Part shown: positions 25,653 through 35,515 of the stretch, one piece after another
How positions within the stretch are numbered: the stretch's first letter is position 1
Layout: each line of letters opens with the position of its first letter
DNA from: Bryobacterales bacterium
GTDB taxonomy: Bacteria; Acidobacteriota; Terriglobia; Bryobacterales; Bryobacteraceae
Length of the DNA stretch: 64,000 nucleotides
NCBI GenBank assembly: GCA_003170295.1
Contig: PNAJ01000133.1
Span: 154,660-218,659, forward strand
Reading direction: 5' to 3'
The notes under the pieces: model-generated
Told to the model about the DNA's origin: nothing
Database searches by the model: none
The model's input: the letters and a program-made list of their open reading frames with translations, nothing else
Position numbers and translations under genes: made by a program

Positions 25653-27881
25653 GTGTATAAATCTAGTCGCAGTCTATTTCATGTATTTGCCATGTTGGTG
25701 ACCGTTTCATTCATCCAGACATCTCTGTTTGCAACCGTTTTAGGAGATGTGCGCGGAATCGTGCACGATCCGGACCATCGGCCCGTTCCCAAGGTAGGCG
25801 TTACGTTGCATGCGATGGCGTCCGATTATCAGCGAACCGGCGAAACTAATGCCGACGGCGAGTTCGAGCTATCCGGCGTTCCCGTCGGCCAATATCGCGT
25901 CACAGTTTCACGCGATGGATTTGCCCCTGTAGAGGAAGCTGTGCTCGTCACCTCAGGAAGCGCCTCCGTTCTGCATTTCCAGTTCAAGCTTTCCCAAGTG
26001 AACGCGTCAGTCCAAGTTTCTGAAACCCCCGAAACTGTGAATACCGACTCCTCAACGCCCCGGACGCTCGTTTCACGAACAGAGATCGATCGGACCCCCG
26101 GTGCCGACCAGACCAACAGTCTGCGAATGATCACGAGCTTCGTGCCAGGAGCTTATATGACGCACGACTTGCTGCATGTTCGCGGAGGCCACGGAGTTTC
26201 GTGGTTAATCGACGGTGTACCGGTACCGAATAACAGCATCGCAAGCAACGTCGGCGCGCAGTTCGACCCGAAAGATATCGACTATCTCGAAGTACAGCGC
26301 GGCAGCTATTCCGCGGATTACGGAGATCGTACTTACGGCGTCTTCAACGTCGTCCCGAGGAGCGGATTTGAGGGGACCAATGAAGGCCAATTCGTTGCGA
26401 CCTTCGGCACTCAGCATCAGACCAACGACCAGCTTAGTTTCGGCAGCCACACCGAGCGCCTGGCGTACTACGTCTCCTTAAATGGCAATCGGACCGACTA
26501 TGGTCTAGCGACGCCCACCTCTGCGCTTATTCACGACCGTGGAGACGGCTTCGGCGGATTCGGCTCGCTCATCTACAACCTGTCGCCGAAAGATCAGTTT
26601 CGGCTCGTTACGGCGCTGCGCCGGGACGACTATCAGATCCCGAACGGAGCGGACGACCAAGCGAATGGAGTCCGGGATAACGAGCGGGAACGCGATGGGC
26701 TGGCCAATTTTTCCTGGGTCCACTCCTTTGCGCCGGGTCTGATGTTAACCGTTTCGCCTTTCTATCATTTCAACAGCGCGAATTATATCGGTGGTCCTAA
26801 CGATCCATCCCTGAGCACTACCGATAAGCTCGACTCGCAATATGGTGGCGCGCAAGTCTCCCTAGGCTCGGTCTCGAAGCGCAATAATGTTCGCATCGGA
26901 GTATATGGTTATGGGGAGCGCGACAACCGCCTCTTCGGCCTCATGGCGACCGACGGCAGCGATCTCGCGCTCCGCCAACAGCAGAATTCCTCGGGGGGAC
27001 AGATTGCTGTTTTCTTAGACGACCAGTTCAAGGTCACGGATTGGCTCACATTGAACGGCGGCGTGCGCCTGACGCATTTCAGCGGATCGGTATCTGAGAA
27101 CGCAGTGAGTCCCCGTGTAGGCGCCGCGATTTTGGTTCCGAAACTCAAATGGGTATTGCGCGGATTCTATGGCCGGTTCTATCAGGCACCGCCGCTATCC
27201 ACTTTGTCCGGCCCTCTTTTGTCCTACGCTACTGACCAGGGCTTTGGATTCACCCCCTTGCATGGCGAAAGGGATGAAGAAAATCAATTCGGGATTACAC
27301 TCCCGTTCCATGGCTGGGCTCTCGACGGCGATCATTTCCACACTCACGCTCGCAACTATTTCGATCACGATCAATTAGGGAACTCCAATGTATTTCTTCC
27401 GCTGACCATACAGGGTGCGCGAGTCGACGGCTGGGAGGTGACCTTGCGATCGCCGATGCTGCTCCGTCGCGGCCAGATGCATCTGGCATACTCCAGCCAA
27501 CGCGCTCAGGGTTGGGGCGAACGGACTGGTGGCTTGACACTCTTCGCGCCTCCTGCGGATCTCTTCCTGCTCGACCATGACCAACAGCACACGCTGAGCG
27601 TGGGTGGGAACGCAACCCTGCCGAAGCGAACCTGGCTCGCCGGAAATCTTTACTATGGTTCCGGATTTCCGGACAACGGCGGTCCTGCTCGCCTGCCTCA
27701 GCACACGACCCTCGATTTTTCCATTGGAAAGAGCTTCGGCGAGAACTGGTCGTTTTCAGTGCAGGCTATGAACGTAGCCAATCGCCGATTCCTGCTCGAT
27801 AACAGTCTGACGTTCGGCGGCACTCACTATTTCGAGCCGCGCCAGATCTATGCGGAGGTTCGGTACCGATTCCATTTTTAG
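25653..27881 (+). CDS. TonB-dependent receptor (2), shorter type
   Basis: I take the GTG at 25653, with GAGAGG seven bases upstream, giving 742 residues. A signal peptide is followed by a carboxypeptidase-regulatory Ig domain (DVRGIVHDPDHRPVPKVGV), a plug with LLHVRGGHGVSWLIDGVPVP, and a barrel ending in IYAEVRYRFHF. It is about 200 residues shorter than receptors 1 and 3 and its plug is closer to classical siderophore/vitamin receptors. No propeller gene follows it. It probably imports a different form of the same class of substrate as its neighbours, but the ligand is unknown. Confidence 0.88.
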   Translation: MYKSSRSLFHVFAMLVTVSFIQTSLFATVLGDVRGIVHDPDHRPVPKVGVTLHAMASDYQRTGETNADGEFELSGVPVGQYRVTVSRDGFAPVEEAVLVTSGSASVLHFQFKLSQVNASVQVSETPETVNTDSSTPRTLVSRTEIDRTPGADQTNSLRMITSFVPGAYMTHDLLHVRGGHGVSWLIDGVPVPNNSIASNVGAQFDPKDIDYLEVQRGSYSADYGDRTYGVFNVVPRSGFEGTNEGQFVATFGTQHQTNDQLSFGSHTERLAYYVSLNGNRTDYGLATPTSALIHDRGDGFGGFGSLIYNLSPKDQFRLVTALRRDDYQIPNGADDQANGVRDNERERDGLANFSWVHSFAPGLMLTVSPFYHFNSANYIGGPNDPSLSTTDKLDSQYGGAQVSLGSVSKRNNVRIGVYGYGERDNRLFGLMATDGSDLALRQQQNSSGGQIAVFLDDQFKVTDWLTLNGGVRLTHFSGSVSENAVSPRVGAAILVPKLKWVLRGFYGRFYQAPPLSTLSGPLLSYATDQGFGFTPLHGERDEENQFGITLPFHGWALDGDHFHTHARNYFDHDQLGNSNVFLPLTIQGARVDGWEVTLRSPMLLRRGQMHLAYSSQRAQGWGERTGGLTLFAPPADLFLLDHDQQHTLSVGGNATLPKRTWLAGNLYYGSGFPDNGGPARLPQHTTLDFSIGKSFGENWSFSVQAMNVANRRFLLDNSLTFGGTHYFEPRQIYAEVRYRFHF

Positions 27882-28062
27882 CTAAACGCCCGACGATACA
27901 GGACGATGGATATTCCCCAGATGTACCCGCGGACGAACGGAGGCTGCTTAGTGACGGATCCTATGCGGCACTCTACAGTTTTTTGTCGAATGGACGAACC
28001 TACACTAGAGCATATTCACGGAAGGTCAAGAGGCTTGCGGTTCCAAACGGTGTAATTTCCAA

Positions 28063-28446
28063 ATGAAACGCGTATTCGCATCTCTGCTGCTGGTTCTCTT
28101 CAGCTTCTCGCTGATCAGCCCCGCCCTCTTTGCGAACAGTGCGTCCAGTTTGCCTTCCTGCTGCCGCCGCGACGGGAAACACCATTGCGCGGCGATGTCG
28201 CAACGGCAGACGTCCGAAGGGATGTCCCTCAAATCGACGTCTACGAAATGTCCGTTGTTTCCGCGAGAAGCCGGAACTCTTCCAAAACATCACGATCCCC
28301 TTCGCATTGCGGACTCGGTCCAATTCTCTCCTCCAATCTCTGTCCTCGCGCGCGCGTCATCCGGCACAGACGGATCCGCACACGCGTTCCTGGGCGGAGA
28401 AACCAATAAGCGCGGCCCGCCTATCCAGCTCGTCCTCAGCTATTAA
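28063..28446 (+). CDS. Small CC/HHC-motif protein, copy C (unknown function)
   Basis: The 127-residue product is a more distant member of the family. A signal/anchor segment (FASLLLVLFSFSLISPALF) is followed by LPSCCRRDGKHHCA, TKCPLFPRE and the ending KRGPPIQLVLSY. The spacing from the hydrophobic segment to the CC/HHC motif matches copies A and B. It precedes the third receptor, so all three members have the same position relative to a receptor. Its stop is followed at once by nested palindromes. Confidence 0.72.
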   Translation: MKRVFASLLLVLFSFSLISPALFANSASSLPSCCRRDGKHHCAAMSQRQTSEGMSLKSTSTKCPLFPREAGTLPKHHDPLRIADSVQFSPPISVLARASSGTDGSAHAFLGGETNKRGPPIQLVLSY

Positions 28447-28449
28447 ACC

Positions 28450-28496
28450 CCGTTGGATCGTGGCCTATTCCTGTGCACAGGAATCTGAGCCAACGG
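28450..28496. promoter_or_regulatory. Nested palindromes upstream of the third receptor
   Basis: A perfect 18-bp palindrome ATTCCTGTGCACAGGAAT at 28467-28484 lies inside an outer inverted repeat CCGTTGG (28450-28456) / CCAACGG (28490-28496). The receptor ATG is at 28533. The inner palindrome could be an operator for a dimeric regulator; the whole could instead fold as an RNA hairpin ending the transcript of copy C. There is no T-run directly after it, which favours an operator. Confidence 0.45.
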
Positions 28497-28532
28497 TCTA
28501 ACTGTTAGTGAAAAAAAGAGGAAGGCTTGTAT

Positions 28533-31500
28533 ATGAATAAAGTTTTTGTATGTGGCCAAGCTCCGGCTCGAGTTCTGTCGAATCGGGTGGGGCGAATGAT
28601 GAATCTTGCCGCCGCCGCATTTTGTATTGCCGGAGTGATCGTTCCGTCATCAGCCCAGACCAATACCGCGGAGATGAGCGGAGCAATCACGGATGAATCC
28701 GCTGGTAGCGTCCGCCGGGTGGAAGTGACGATCGAAAACCAAGACACGGGAGCGATACGTGTAACTCATAGCGATGACGCTGGGCGCTATGACTTTGAGC
28801 AACTCCTGCCAGGAACATATCGCCTGACCGCGCGATATGAGAATTTTCAAACAGAGGTCGTCACCGGAGTCCGGCTGACCATCGGGACAAAGGGGGTTCT
28901 AGATCTACATCTGAAGATTGGAACGGTCAAAACGGAGACGGTGGTAGCTGCGGGCGCGGAACTGGTCGACACCCGGGATTCCTCGCTATCGTTCGTGATG
29001 GAGAATACCGCAATTCGCGAATTGCCGCTGAACGGGCGCGATGTGGCGCAACTGGCGCTACTGCAGCCCGGCGTCGCTCCTTCGTTGCGAAGCGGAGACT
29101 CGGGCGGCGCGGGAACCAATCTTGTGATTGAAGGAAGCCGTCCGGATCAGATCAGTTTCGTGTTGGACGGCAGCGATATCAACGATGCCAATAATGCCAC
29201 GCCCGGAAGCGCCGCGGGAGTCGTGCTTGGCGTCGACACATTGCAGGAGTTTCGGGTCCTCACAAACGCTTACAGCGCTGAATACGGACGCTCGGCGGGC
29301 GGAGTTATCAGCGCCGTGACCAAATCCGGAACCAACGTCCTGCACGGATCTTTATTTGAGTTTCTAAGGAACAGCGATCTGGATGCAAAAAACTATTTTG
29401 ACTTGCAGACGGCGGCGATTCCCGCGTTCAAGCGCAATCAGTATGGCGTGGAGGTCGACGGGCCGATTTTCAAGGACAAGACGTTTTTTCTGGGAAGCTT
29501 CGAACAATTGCGCCAGCGGCTGGGAGTCACGACGATTTCTGTTGTTCCAGACGCGAATGCCCGTCTAGGGATCATCCCGGGCCAGCCTAAGATCAACGTG
29601 AATCCAGCCGTTCCGGCATATCTTGCTCTGGTGCCACTCCCCAATGGACGCAACTTCGGGGACGGTACCGGACAATTCATCACCTCGGCTTCACAGCCGA
29701 CCGACGACACTTTCTTTGCCGGCCGGCTAGACCATCTGGTCTCGCCAGAAACCTCACTCTTTGCACGGTTTACTTATGACACGGCCGTGAGTAACAAACC
29801 GGATGGTTACAACCTTGTGACCGCCGGTAGCGGGACTTTGAATCACTATCTGACTGTCGGGGGAACGCACATTTTCAATGAACGCATCGTGGATACATTT
29901 CGCGTCAGCGACAACCGTTCCTATGCCGCGAGCACGGTCAGTTTTCTGGAACCCGTCAGTCCCGCGCTGTCACTTGTCCCAGGAGCGCCACTCGGGTCGA
30001 TCAGCGTCAGTGGAGGTTTGAATCTCGGCCCCAGCCGCTTCAGTCCTAGTTTTTCGACATTGACGCTTTATCAGTTCAGCAATGACCTTGCCTGGACCAA
30101 AGGCAGGCACGCGTTGAAAATCGGGGGCGATTTCCGTTTCTACATCAACCCGAAGACTGGCGGTCAATCGCAATACGGATATTACCAGTTCACTTCTCTG
30201 GCCAATTTTCTCATTGCGAATCCCTCGACAGTGACATTTTCGCTACCCGGCTCGATATTATCGCGGAGATGGCGTCAGTCCATGACAAGCTTTTACCTGC
30301 AGGACGACATCAAGTTAGCGCGGCGCCTAACCATGAATATCGGAGTGCGTTACGAGCGCGAAAGCGTGCCGACGGAAGATAAAGGGCTCTCGGCGGTGAT
30401 TCGCAATCCAATTACCGCAGCGACGGGAACGATCGGTCCTCCGTTTATCAATCCGACGAATCTGGGGTTTGCGCCGCGCATCGGGCTTGCATGGGATCCG
30501 TTTGGCGACGGGAAAACTAGTATTCGAGCAGGTTGGGGTCTCTTCTACAGCCCTCTCTGGAACGACTCTTACAGCTAGGCGGGCGGCACGCCCCCGTACT
30601 ATGTTCTGGGAAGTGTTAGCAATCCGGTGTTTCCGAACGCATACTCTTCGATCGGTAGCCAGCCATTCGTACTTGGCTCTCTCTCCTCCGCGCAGTACAA
30701 ACCTGATTACCCGTATGTTCTCCAGAGTAACGTGACCATTCAGCGCGGGATCGGGAGCGGCGGTGTCCTAACGGCGGGATATGCGGGATCGCGAGGCATT
30801 CACATTCCCAGGCTGGTAGATTTCAATGAATCGCCTCAAACGATTCTTCCGGACGGAAGGGTATTCTTCCCGGTTGGCTCCACTGTGCAGAACCCCAATT
30901 TCGGCGGCTTGCGTTACACGAAAACCGATGGGATGAGCTACTATAACGCGCTGCAGGCTTCGTTTCAGCAGAGATTCAGCCGCGGGCTGCTGATGCGCGC
31001 GAACTATACCTTCTCGAAGAACATTGATACAGATTCGTTGCTGATCACTCCTGGTGGGACCAACGATCTTCCACAGAATCCCCTCAGCCTGAAGGCCGAG
31101 CGGGGGCTGTCAAATTATGACGTGCGGAACAATTTCGTAACGTATCTGGTCTGGAATCTGCCAGCCGCTCCGGGACCCAGAGTTTTGACGAGAGGATGGC
31201 AGTTGAACTGGATCACGACCGTCGCATCGGGACAACCTTTTGGCGTGACCATCAGCTATGATCGCGCGCGAGCCAATCCCGGAATACAGAGCACCGGTAC
31301 CGAAAGGCCGGATTTGTGTCCCGGTGCGAGCACGAACCCCATCCTCGGGGGACCCACGCGCTATTTCAATCCGGCAGCGTTTTGCCTGCAGGCACCGGGA
31401 TTCTTCGGGAATCTTGGGCGCAACACCGTGATAGGTCCAGGACTTCTGATGATGAATCCAGCACTGGCGAAACAGTTCACATTGACGGAGCGGGTTCATA

Positions 31501-31667
31501 TGCAACTCAGGGCGGAGGTTTTCAATGCGCTTAACCATCCGAACTTCGCTATTCCGGGTGCGAGGACCGTGTTTAATAACTCCGGCCCGGTGGGAAGCGC
31601 GGGCCTGATCACGGCGACGACAACTTCATCGAGACAGGTGCAGTTCGGCCTAAAGTTGACTTTCTGA
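28533..31667 (+). pseudogene. Oar-like TonB-dependent receptor (3), interrupted by an in-frame TAG
   Basis: GAGGAAGG precedes the ATG at 28533. The frame encodes a carboxypeptidase-regulatory domain (MSGAITDESAGSVRRVEV), a plug (LPLNGRDVAQLALLQPGV, FVLDGSDINDANN) and barrel up to NDSYS, then a TAG at 30576-30578. The same frame continues at once with AGGTPPYYVLG and runs to a normal barrel end (VQFGLKLTF) at 31667, giving 1,044 residues if the stop is read as an amino acid. A single CAG-to-TAG change would explain it. It may be a recent nonsense mutation, a sequencing error, or read through. Confidence 0.85.
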
Positions 31668-31679
31668 AAGGAAAATAGC

Positions 31680-32978
31680 ATGAAAAATATAACAATCGTT
31701 TTATTGAGCACGATGGTATTCGCCGCGGGCGACGAATCGACGGCCTTTCAATTCGAGAAGGATCCCCACGTGATCGCGAAAGGTCGAAGCCCCCAGTTTG
31801 CCGCCCGGCGCTCCCATGGACTAATGGCAATTTTTACGGCGTCCGCACCCGGAGGCTCCGGGGCGGATCTGTTCTTTGCCTCCTCGGCCGATGTCGGCGA
31901 CAGCTTCACCGCACCTCAGCGCATTAACAATGTCCCCGGAGAAGTTTCCGATCACGGTGAGAACAGCGCACAGCTTCTCGTTTCGCCGGACGAGTCGACG
32001 CTTTTTGCTGTCTGGGACGCGCGTGATTCCCAAAACCCTATCGGAAGCCACCTGCGCTTCAGTCGGTCCGGGGCGATGAGCCCGTCGTGGTCTCCGGCGA
32101 TTACGATCGATGACGATCCCCAAGCAGTATCGCACTCATTTCAGGGAGCGGCGGTAGCGCCCGACGGTACAATCTATGTCGCTTGGCTTGACTCGAGAGA
32201 AGGGAAGAGCAAGGAGCACCTGATGACAGGTGACACTATGACTCATTCAGGTGGCACAGCCACCGTTTATTTGGCACGTTCCCGTGATGGCGGTAAAACC
32301 TTCGAGAAGAACGTGCGGGTTGCGGGAAACATTTGCCCGTGTTGCAGAGTGTCAGTGGCTATCGCCCTTAACCGGGTGTTCATCGCATGGCGTCAGGTCG
32401 ACGCTGGGGATACGCGCGACATCTATGTAGCCTCGTCCTCGGACCGGGGCGCAATCTGGGGGAAGCCGGTTCTTGTTGCACGGGATGGATGGAAAATCAA
32501 GGGTTGCCCACATGTTGGTCCGAGTCTCGCGACGCTTGGAAACACGGTGTATGTTTCGTGGTTCAGTGAAGGAGGCGGAAAACCAGCGGTTTATTTGTCG
32601 TCCACAACAGATGGCGGTGAGAGTTTCTCGCCCAAGCGTGTTCTTTCCGATGGAACCTTCGATCCGACGCATCCGCGTCTGACCTCGAACGACGACAAGC
32701 TCGCGGTCGTGTTTCAGGCGCGCGACGCGGCCCGCGATTCTGGTTGGGGAAAGACCGGAGTGTACTATCGTGAGATCTACCCGGACAATTCAATCTCCAA
32801 GTTAGTGCGAGCTGGCGAAGGAAAAGTCGGCGGAAGCTTTCCATCCGCAGCACTTGGCCTCAGCGGTCGTATTTTTGTCGGTTGGACCGAAGTAAGCGGC
32901 GGAATCGCACAGGCGTATCTTGTTAGAGGACGGAGTCTCAAAGAGGGCTTTCCAACGGCTCAACGCTCTAACTGGTGA
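31680..32978 (+). CDS. Secreted Asp-box beta-propeller with CPCC motif (2)
   Basis: This 432-residue protein starts 12 bases after the receptor. It has Asp-box turns SSADVGDSFTAP, SRDGGKTFEKN, SSDRGAIWGKP and STTDGGESFSPK, and the Cys motif GNICPCCRVSVA. It is a longer relative of the propeller at 23956, which has CQCC in the same place after the third box. A typical signal peptide is short (MKNITIVLLSTMVFAAG). The shared position after a receptor in two modules suggests an extracytoplasmic partner of the receptor, perhaps a metal or metallophore binder. Catalytic sialidase residues are not evident. Confidence 0.75.
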   Translation: MKNITIVLLSTMVFAAGDESTAFQFEKDPHVIAKGRSPQFAARRSHGLMAIFTASAPGGSGADLFFASSADVGDSFTAPQRINNVPGEVSDHGENSAQLLVSPDESTLFAVWDARDSQNPIGSHLRFSRSGAMSPSWSPAITIDDDPQAVSHSFQGAAVAPDGTIYVAWLDSREGKSKEHLMTGDTMTHSGGTATVYLARSRDGGKTFEKNVRVAGNICPCCRVSVAIALNRVFIAWRQVDAGDTRDIYVASSSDRGAIWGKPVLVARDGWKIKGCPHVGPSLATLGNTVYVSWFSEGGGKPAVYLSSTTDGGESFSPKRVLSDGTFDPTHPRLTSNDDKLAVVFQARDAARDSGWGKTGVYYREIYPDNSISKLVRAGEGKVGGSFPSAALGLSGRIFVGWTEVSGGIAQAYLVRGRSLKEGFPTAQRSNW

Positions 32979-33667
32979 GACTAAACGCTCACGCCTTCTT
33001 ATATCGAAGAGTCCGTCAAGAAGGCCCGCGGGGGGGCTGCAGTGGGTCCGTTTGAAAGTTATGGAATCTTAAGGTAACGGGAGACCCGCTGCCCGCTCCG
33101 GTTGCAGTATTCGGCTCATGTGTTCTCGGAACAACTCTTAGCGCCGCGTCCGATTTTGTTGGCGTTCATATGCTGTTCACCGCGATATAGCCGAGTTTCG
33201 CATCGTCCCTACTCTGGCCGCCTGATGGATATTCACCGACAAATGCTCCCATCGATAGCGCTTGCCGTTGGCGACGCACATTTCGAGCGTTCCGGCACGC
33301 GCCTCCGTCATCAAGACGGTTTTATCGTTGTTGGCGGCAGCGGGCCACATTTGACTGTGCGTCTGTTTAGTGCAGAGAGGCTTGTTGCAGAGCAATAATA
33401 CGAGAGCCGCGGAAAACATGGCTCAGTATTGCCTGGGCTGCATTTTAGCGCAACCGCGAGGAGTACTAATTATGGTCAATCAAAGGTTCTAACGGTACTA
33501 CGCGCAGCCCGTTTTTAGCCGTGCGATGTTACGTGCTCACGGTACAACTCAATCAAGCTGCCCTAATGATTGCCCGCTGATTGGAGCCTCGAAAGTCGCG
33601 AGGAACTACGGCGAACACACCGAAGGACACCGCTGCTGAAGCCGCGACCCAGCGGGACGCGCGCAAT
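32979..33667. other. Gene-poor stretch after the receptor modules
   Basis: I see no strong gene here. The only candidate is the weak minus-strand frame at 33177-33419. Frameshifted remnants of the zinc-finger gene may occupy 33553-33667. Confidence 0.4.
33177..33419 (-). CDS. Possible small secreted protein (weak)
   Basis: The 80-residue frame begins with a hydrophobic leader (MFSAALVLLLCNK) and contains an evenly composed segment (TLEMCVANGKRYRWEHLSV) that reads like real protein sequence. No Shine-Dalgarno sequence precedes the ATG and no family is recognised. It could be a decayed fragment in this gene-poor scar. Confidence 0.3.
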   Translation of the reverse strand: MFSAALVLLLCNKPLCTKQTHSQMWPAAANNDKTVLMTEARAGTLEMCVANGKRYRWEHLSVNIHQAARVGTMRNSAISR

Positions 33668-33820
33668 TCAGTTTCGAACGGGCTCAGCAGATTGTTGCGG
33701 TTCATGTAGATGAACCGTTTCGCGATTCGCGGTATCGTGTCGATCACGGCATGACACGCACACTGGGGCTCCATTAACCTGAAGCTCGGCGTCAGATCCG
33801 CAATAGAGGCACTTTGCCAT
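33668..33820 (-). CDS. Small zinc-finger-like protein
   Basis: The ATG at 33820 has a strong AGGAG six bases upstream and gives 50 residues beginning MAKCLYCGSDAELQVNG and containing VCVSCRDRH. The CxxC...CxxC pairs form a zinc-ribbon-like knuckle seen in small proteins of unknown function. The family is usually longer, and the frame beyond the stop, read in another phase (33553-33700), could encode a lost helical tail, so the gene may be truncated by a frameshift. Confidence 0.55.
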   Translation of the reverse strand: MAKCLYCGSDAELQVNGAPVCVSCRDRHDTANRETVHLHEPQQSAEPVRN

Positions 33821-34238
33821 CAGAACTCCTGTTCTCGGATCGTCACGAGAAGCATTTGAGGGCACATCGACAGTTTCCGAGATTACTAAACATGATGTAC
33901 AGACTCCCCGGGGGAAAGCTGTTCACTTTTGCACACTAACCGTCATGCCGACGCGAGACGGTCGAGGCAGCCGGGCACCGAACGGATGAGCAGGAAGTAC
34001 CTGCGGTCCTTGGGATTCGGGCCGATGGAGTCTTCGCTCCCTGGCCGGGTATCGCCGGATGCTCGGTCGCGTGCCCAGGGTGCCGTTAAAAGCTGCCCCC
34101 AACCGGCGTCAGCGCGGCTTCCCGGGCGAGTCAGCGAAGCAGGATCTGCTTCCTTCTCCCAGAGTATTTTCCATTTCGAGTGGTGCGGGACCGGATACCG
34201 TTAACCCAGAGGAGGAGACAGTTCGTAGCGAATAAACT
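33821..34238. other. Gene-poor stretch
   Basis: No supported gene. Open frames on both strands lack ribosome-binding sites and motifs. The stretch leads into a tRNA-like remnant and probably represents an element junction. Confidence 0.4.
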
Positions 34239-34280
34239 TGGCTCCTCGGGGAGGATCCGAACCGACGACCTCTTAGTTCA
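34239..34280 (-). repeat. Decayed tRNA 3'-end fragment, tRNA-Asn-like
   Basis: The minus strand reads like the T-arm and acceptor end of a tRNA, ending in CCGAGGAGCCA with an encoded CCA and carrying a GGTTCGGATCC T-loop-like stretch. The string TGGCTCCTCGGGGAGGATC on the plus strand is close to typical tRNA-Asn ends. No 5' half follows. Such fragments are usually left by integration events. It sits between the receptor modules and the conjugative-type genes. Confidence 0.4.
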
Positions 34281-34675
34281 CACGGGGCACCGATTCCGCT
34301 GGAAATGTTCAATCATCTGAATGAACCTCTGCCGTGCAAGCAAGTGACCGGCATTCTGGAGCCCGCCGCATCCTCCATCTGGAGGCATATCAGGTGCGAA
34401 TTGTAGTGAAAAACGTAGCGGCGCAATCCACCAAATTCAATAAGCCAGACGGCGATTGTTGAAGTTGGCCCTCCGCCGTCGATAGATTCGGAATCGACTA
34501 CAATTCCGCGTCTATAGCTGAATCGCTTCGTTTCAAATTCTTAGAACCAGTTCCCCTTCAGCGGGGAAGTTGCCCAATAATAAGGAGGCATGGTGAAAAT
34601 AACACCGGCCTCGAGTGCAACCCACGCAGGCTGCGTAACAGTTACGACGCAGGCTCGTTAGGTAGACTTGAAGAG
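34281..34675. other. Intergenic region before the nuclease-like gene
   Basis: About 395 bases with no supported gene. The promoter of the plus-strand gene at 34676 must lie here. Nothing else is recognisable. Confidence 0.35.
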
Positions 34676-35515
34676 ATGTCTTCGACTCGTGGACAGGCAG
34701 CATCCGACGTAACACATCGACTTTTCGAGGGTTACCTTGGTGCGCGTGGGATCAATTGGGCTCCGATCCCTGCCGGTCCGACCAGCACCCCTGACTACCG
34801 ATTGACTTCTGGTTTTTCTTCCGTGATCGCAGAAGTCAAGACGATTGTGGGAAAGGAACGGCACGAGTCCGGTGGCTATGATCCCTGCAAGCCGATCGTG
34901 CGTAAACTCAAAAAAGCTCGCCCACAATTGGCGGAATCAGAGGATGACCCGCATTGTGTAGTCCTACATAGCCAATCCTCAATTGACAGCTTGGATCCCT
35001 CGACGGTGGCGTGCGCCGCGTTTGGACCGGGGTTCCAGCAGATCCGACCGAATTACTGTGTGATAGACGGTTCACCTCCAATCTTGCGTTTCTCGCGGAA
35101 GAGTGAACTTCCACACCATCTGGGCCACTTGGCGAACGCCGTTCTTTCGCCGGTTATCAACCGAAGAATCAGCGCACTGGTCATTCTGGCGAGTTACGCG
35201 CTTAGCGAACTCCATCTTGCGATTTGGAGGCAATTGGTTCGCCGCCAGGACGCCGGTGAGGAAATCCCTTCCGGCGAGAGCATGCGCATCTTGAGTGAGC
35301 AACAAGACCGGCTTCCGCGCGGCGTCAGGTATGGGGGTACCATCAGGGCAATCGTACTTGAAAACCCTTATGCGAGATTTACCTTTCCTCCTGAGTTCTT
35401 TCGTGGCCCATTTGACCAAAGGTGGAGCGCACACGACGAGGGATACGGTCCAGTCTGGATTGGCGATACCCTCGGAGAGCTTCAGGCGGGCGGAACTCCA
35501 TTTCACATGCTGTGA
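34676..35515 (+). CDS. Hypothetical protein with a possible PD-(D/E)xK nuclease core
   Basis: The 279-residue product is not a family I recognise. The segment TPDYRLTSGFSSVIAEVK (residues ~38-55) fits the PD...ExK core of restriction-like nucleases: a Pro-Asp, a short hairpin, then Glu-x-Lys. No membrane segment is evident. It faces the E1-like gene tail-to-tail and overlaps it by 137 bases, an unusual arrangement that may regulate one through antisense transcription. It could be a defence nuclease linked to the ubiquitin-like operon, but only position and this motif support that. Confidence 0.5.
   Translation: MSSTRGQAASDVTHRLFEGYLGARGINWAPIPAGPTSTPDYRLTSGFSSVIAEVKTIVGKERHESGGYDPCKPIVRKLKKARPQLAESEDDPHCVVLHSQSSIDSLDPSTVACAAFGPGFQQIRPNYCVIDGSPPILRFSRKSELPHHLGHLANAVLSPVINRRISALVILASYALSELHLAIWRQLVRRQDAGEEIPSGESMRILSEQQDRLPRGVRYGGTIRAIVLENPYARFTFPPEFFRGPFDQRWSAHDEGYGPVWIGDTLGELQAGGTPFHML

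Noticed and set aside
33929..34204. 91-codon plus-strand open frame in the gene-poor scar
   Set aside because: Low-information composition, no ribosome site and no motif.
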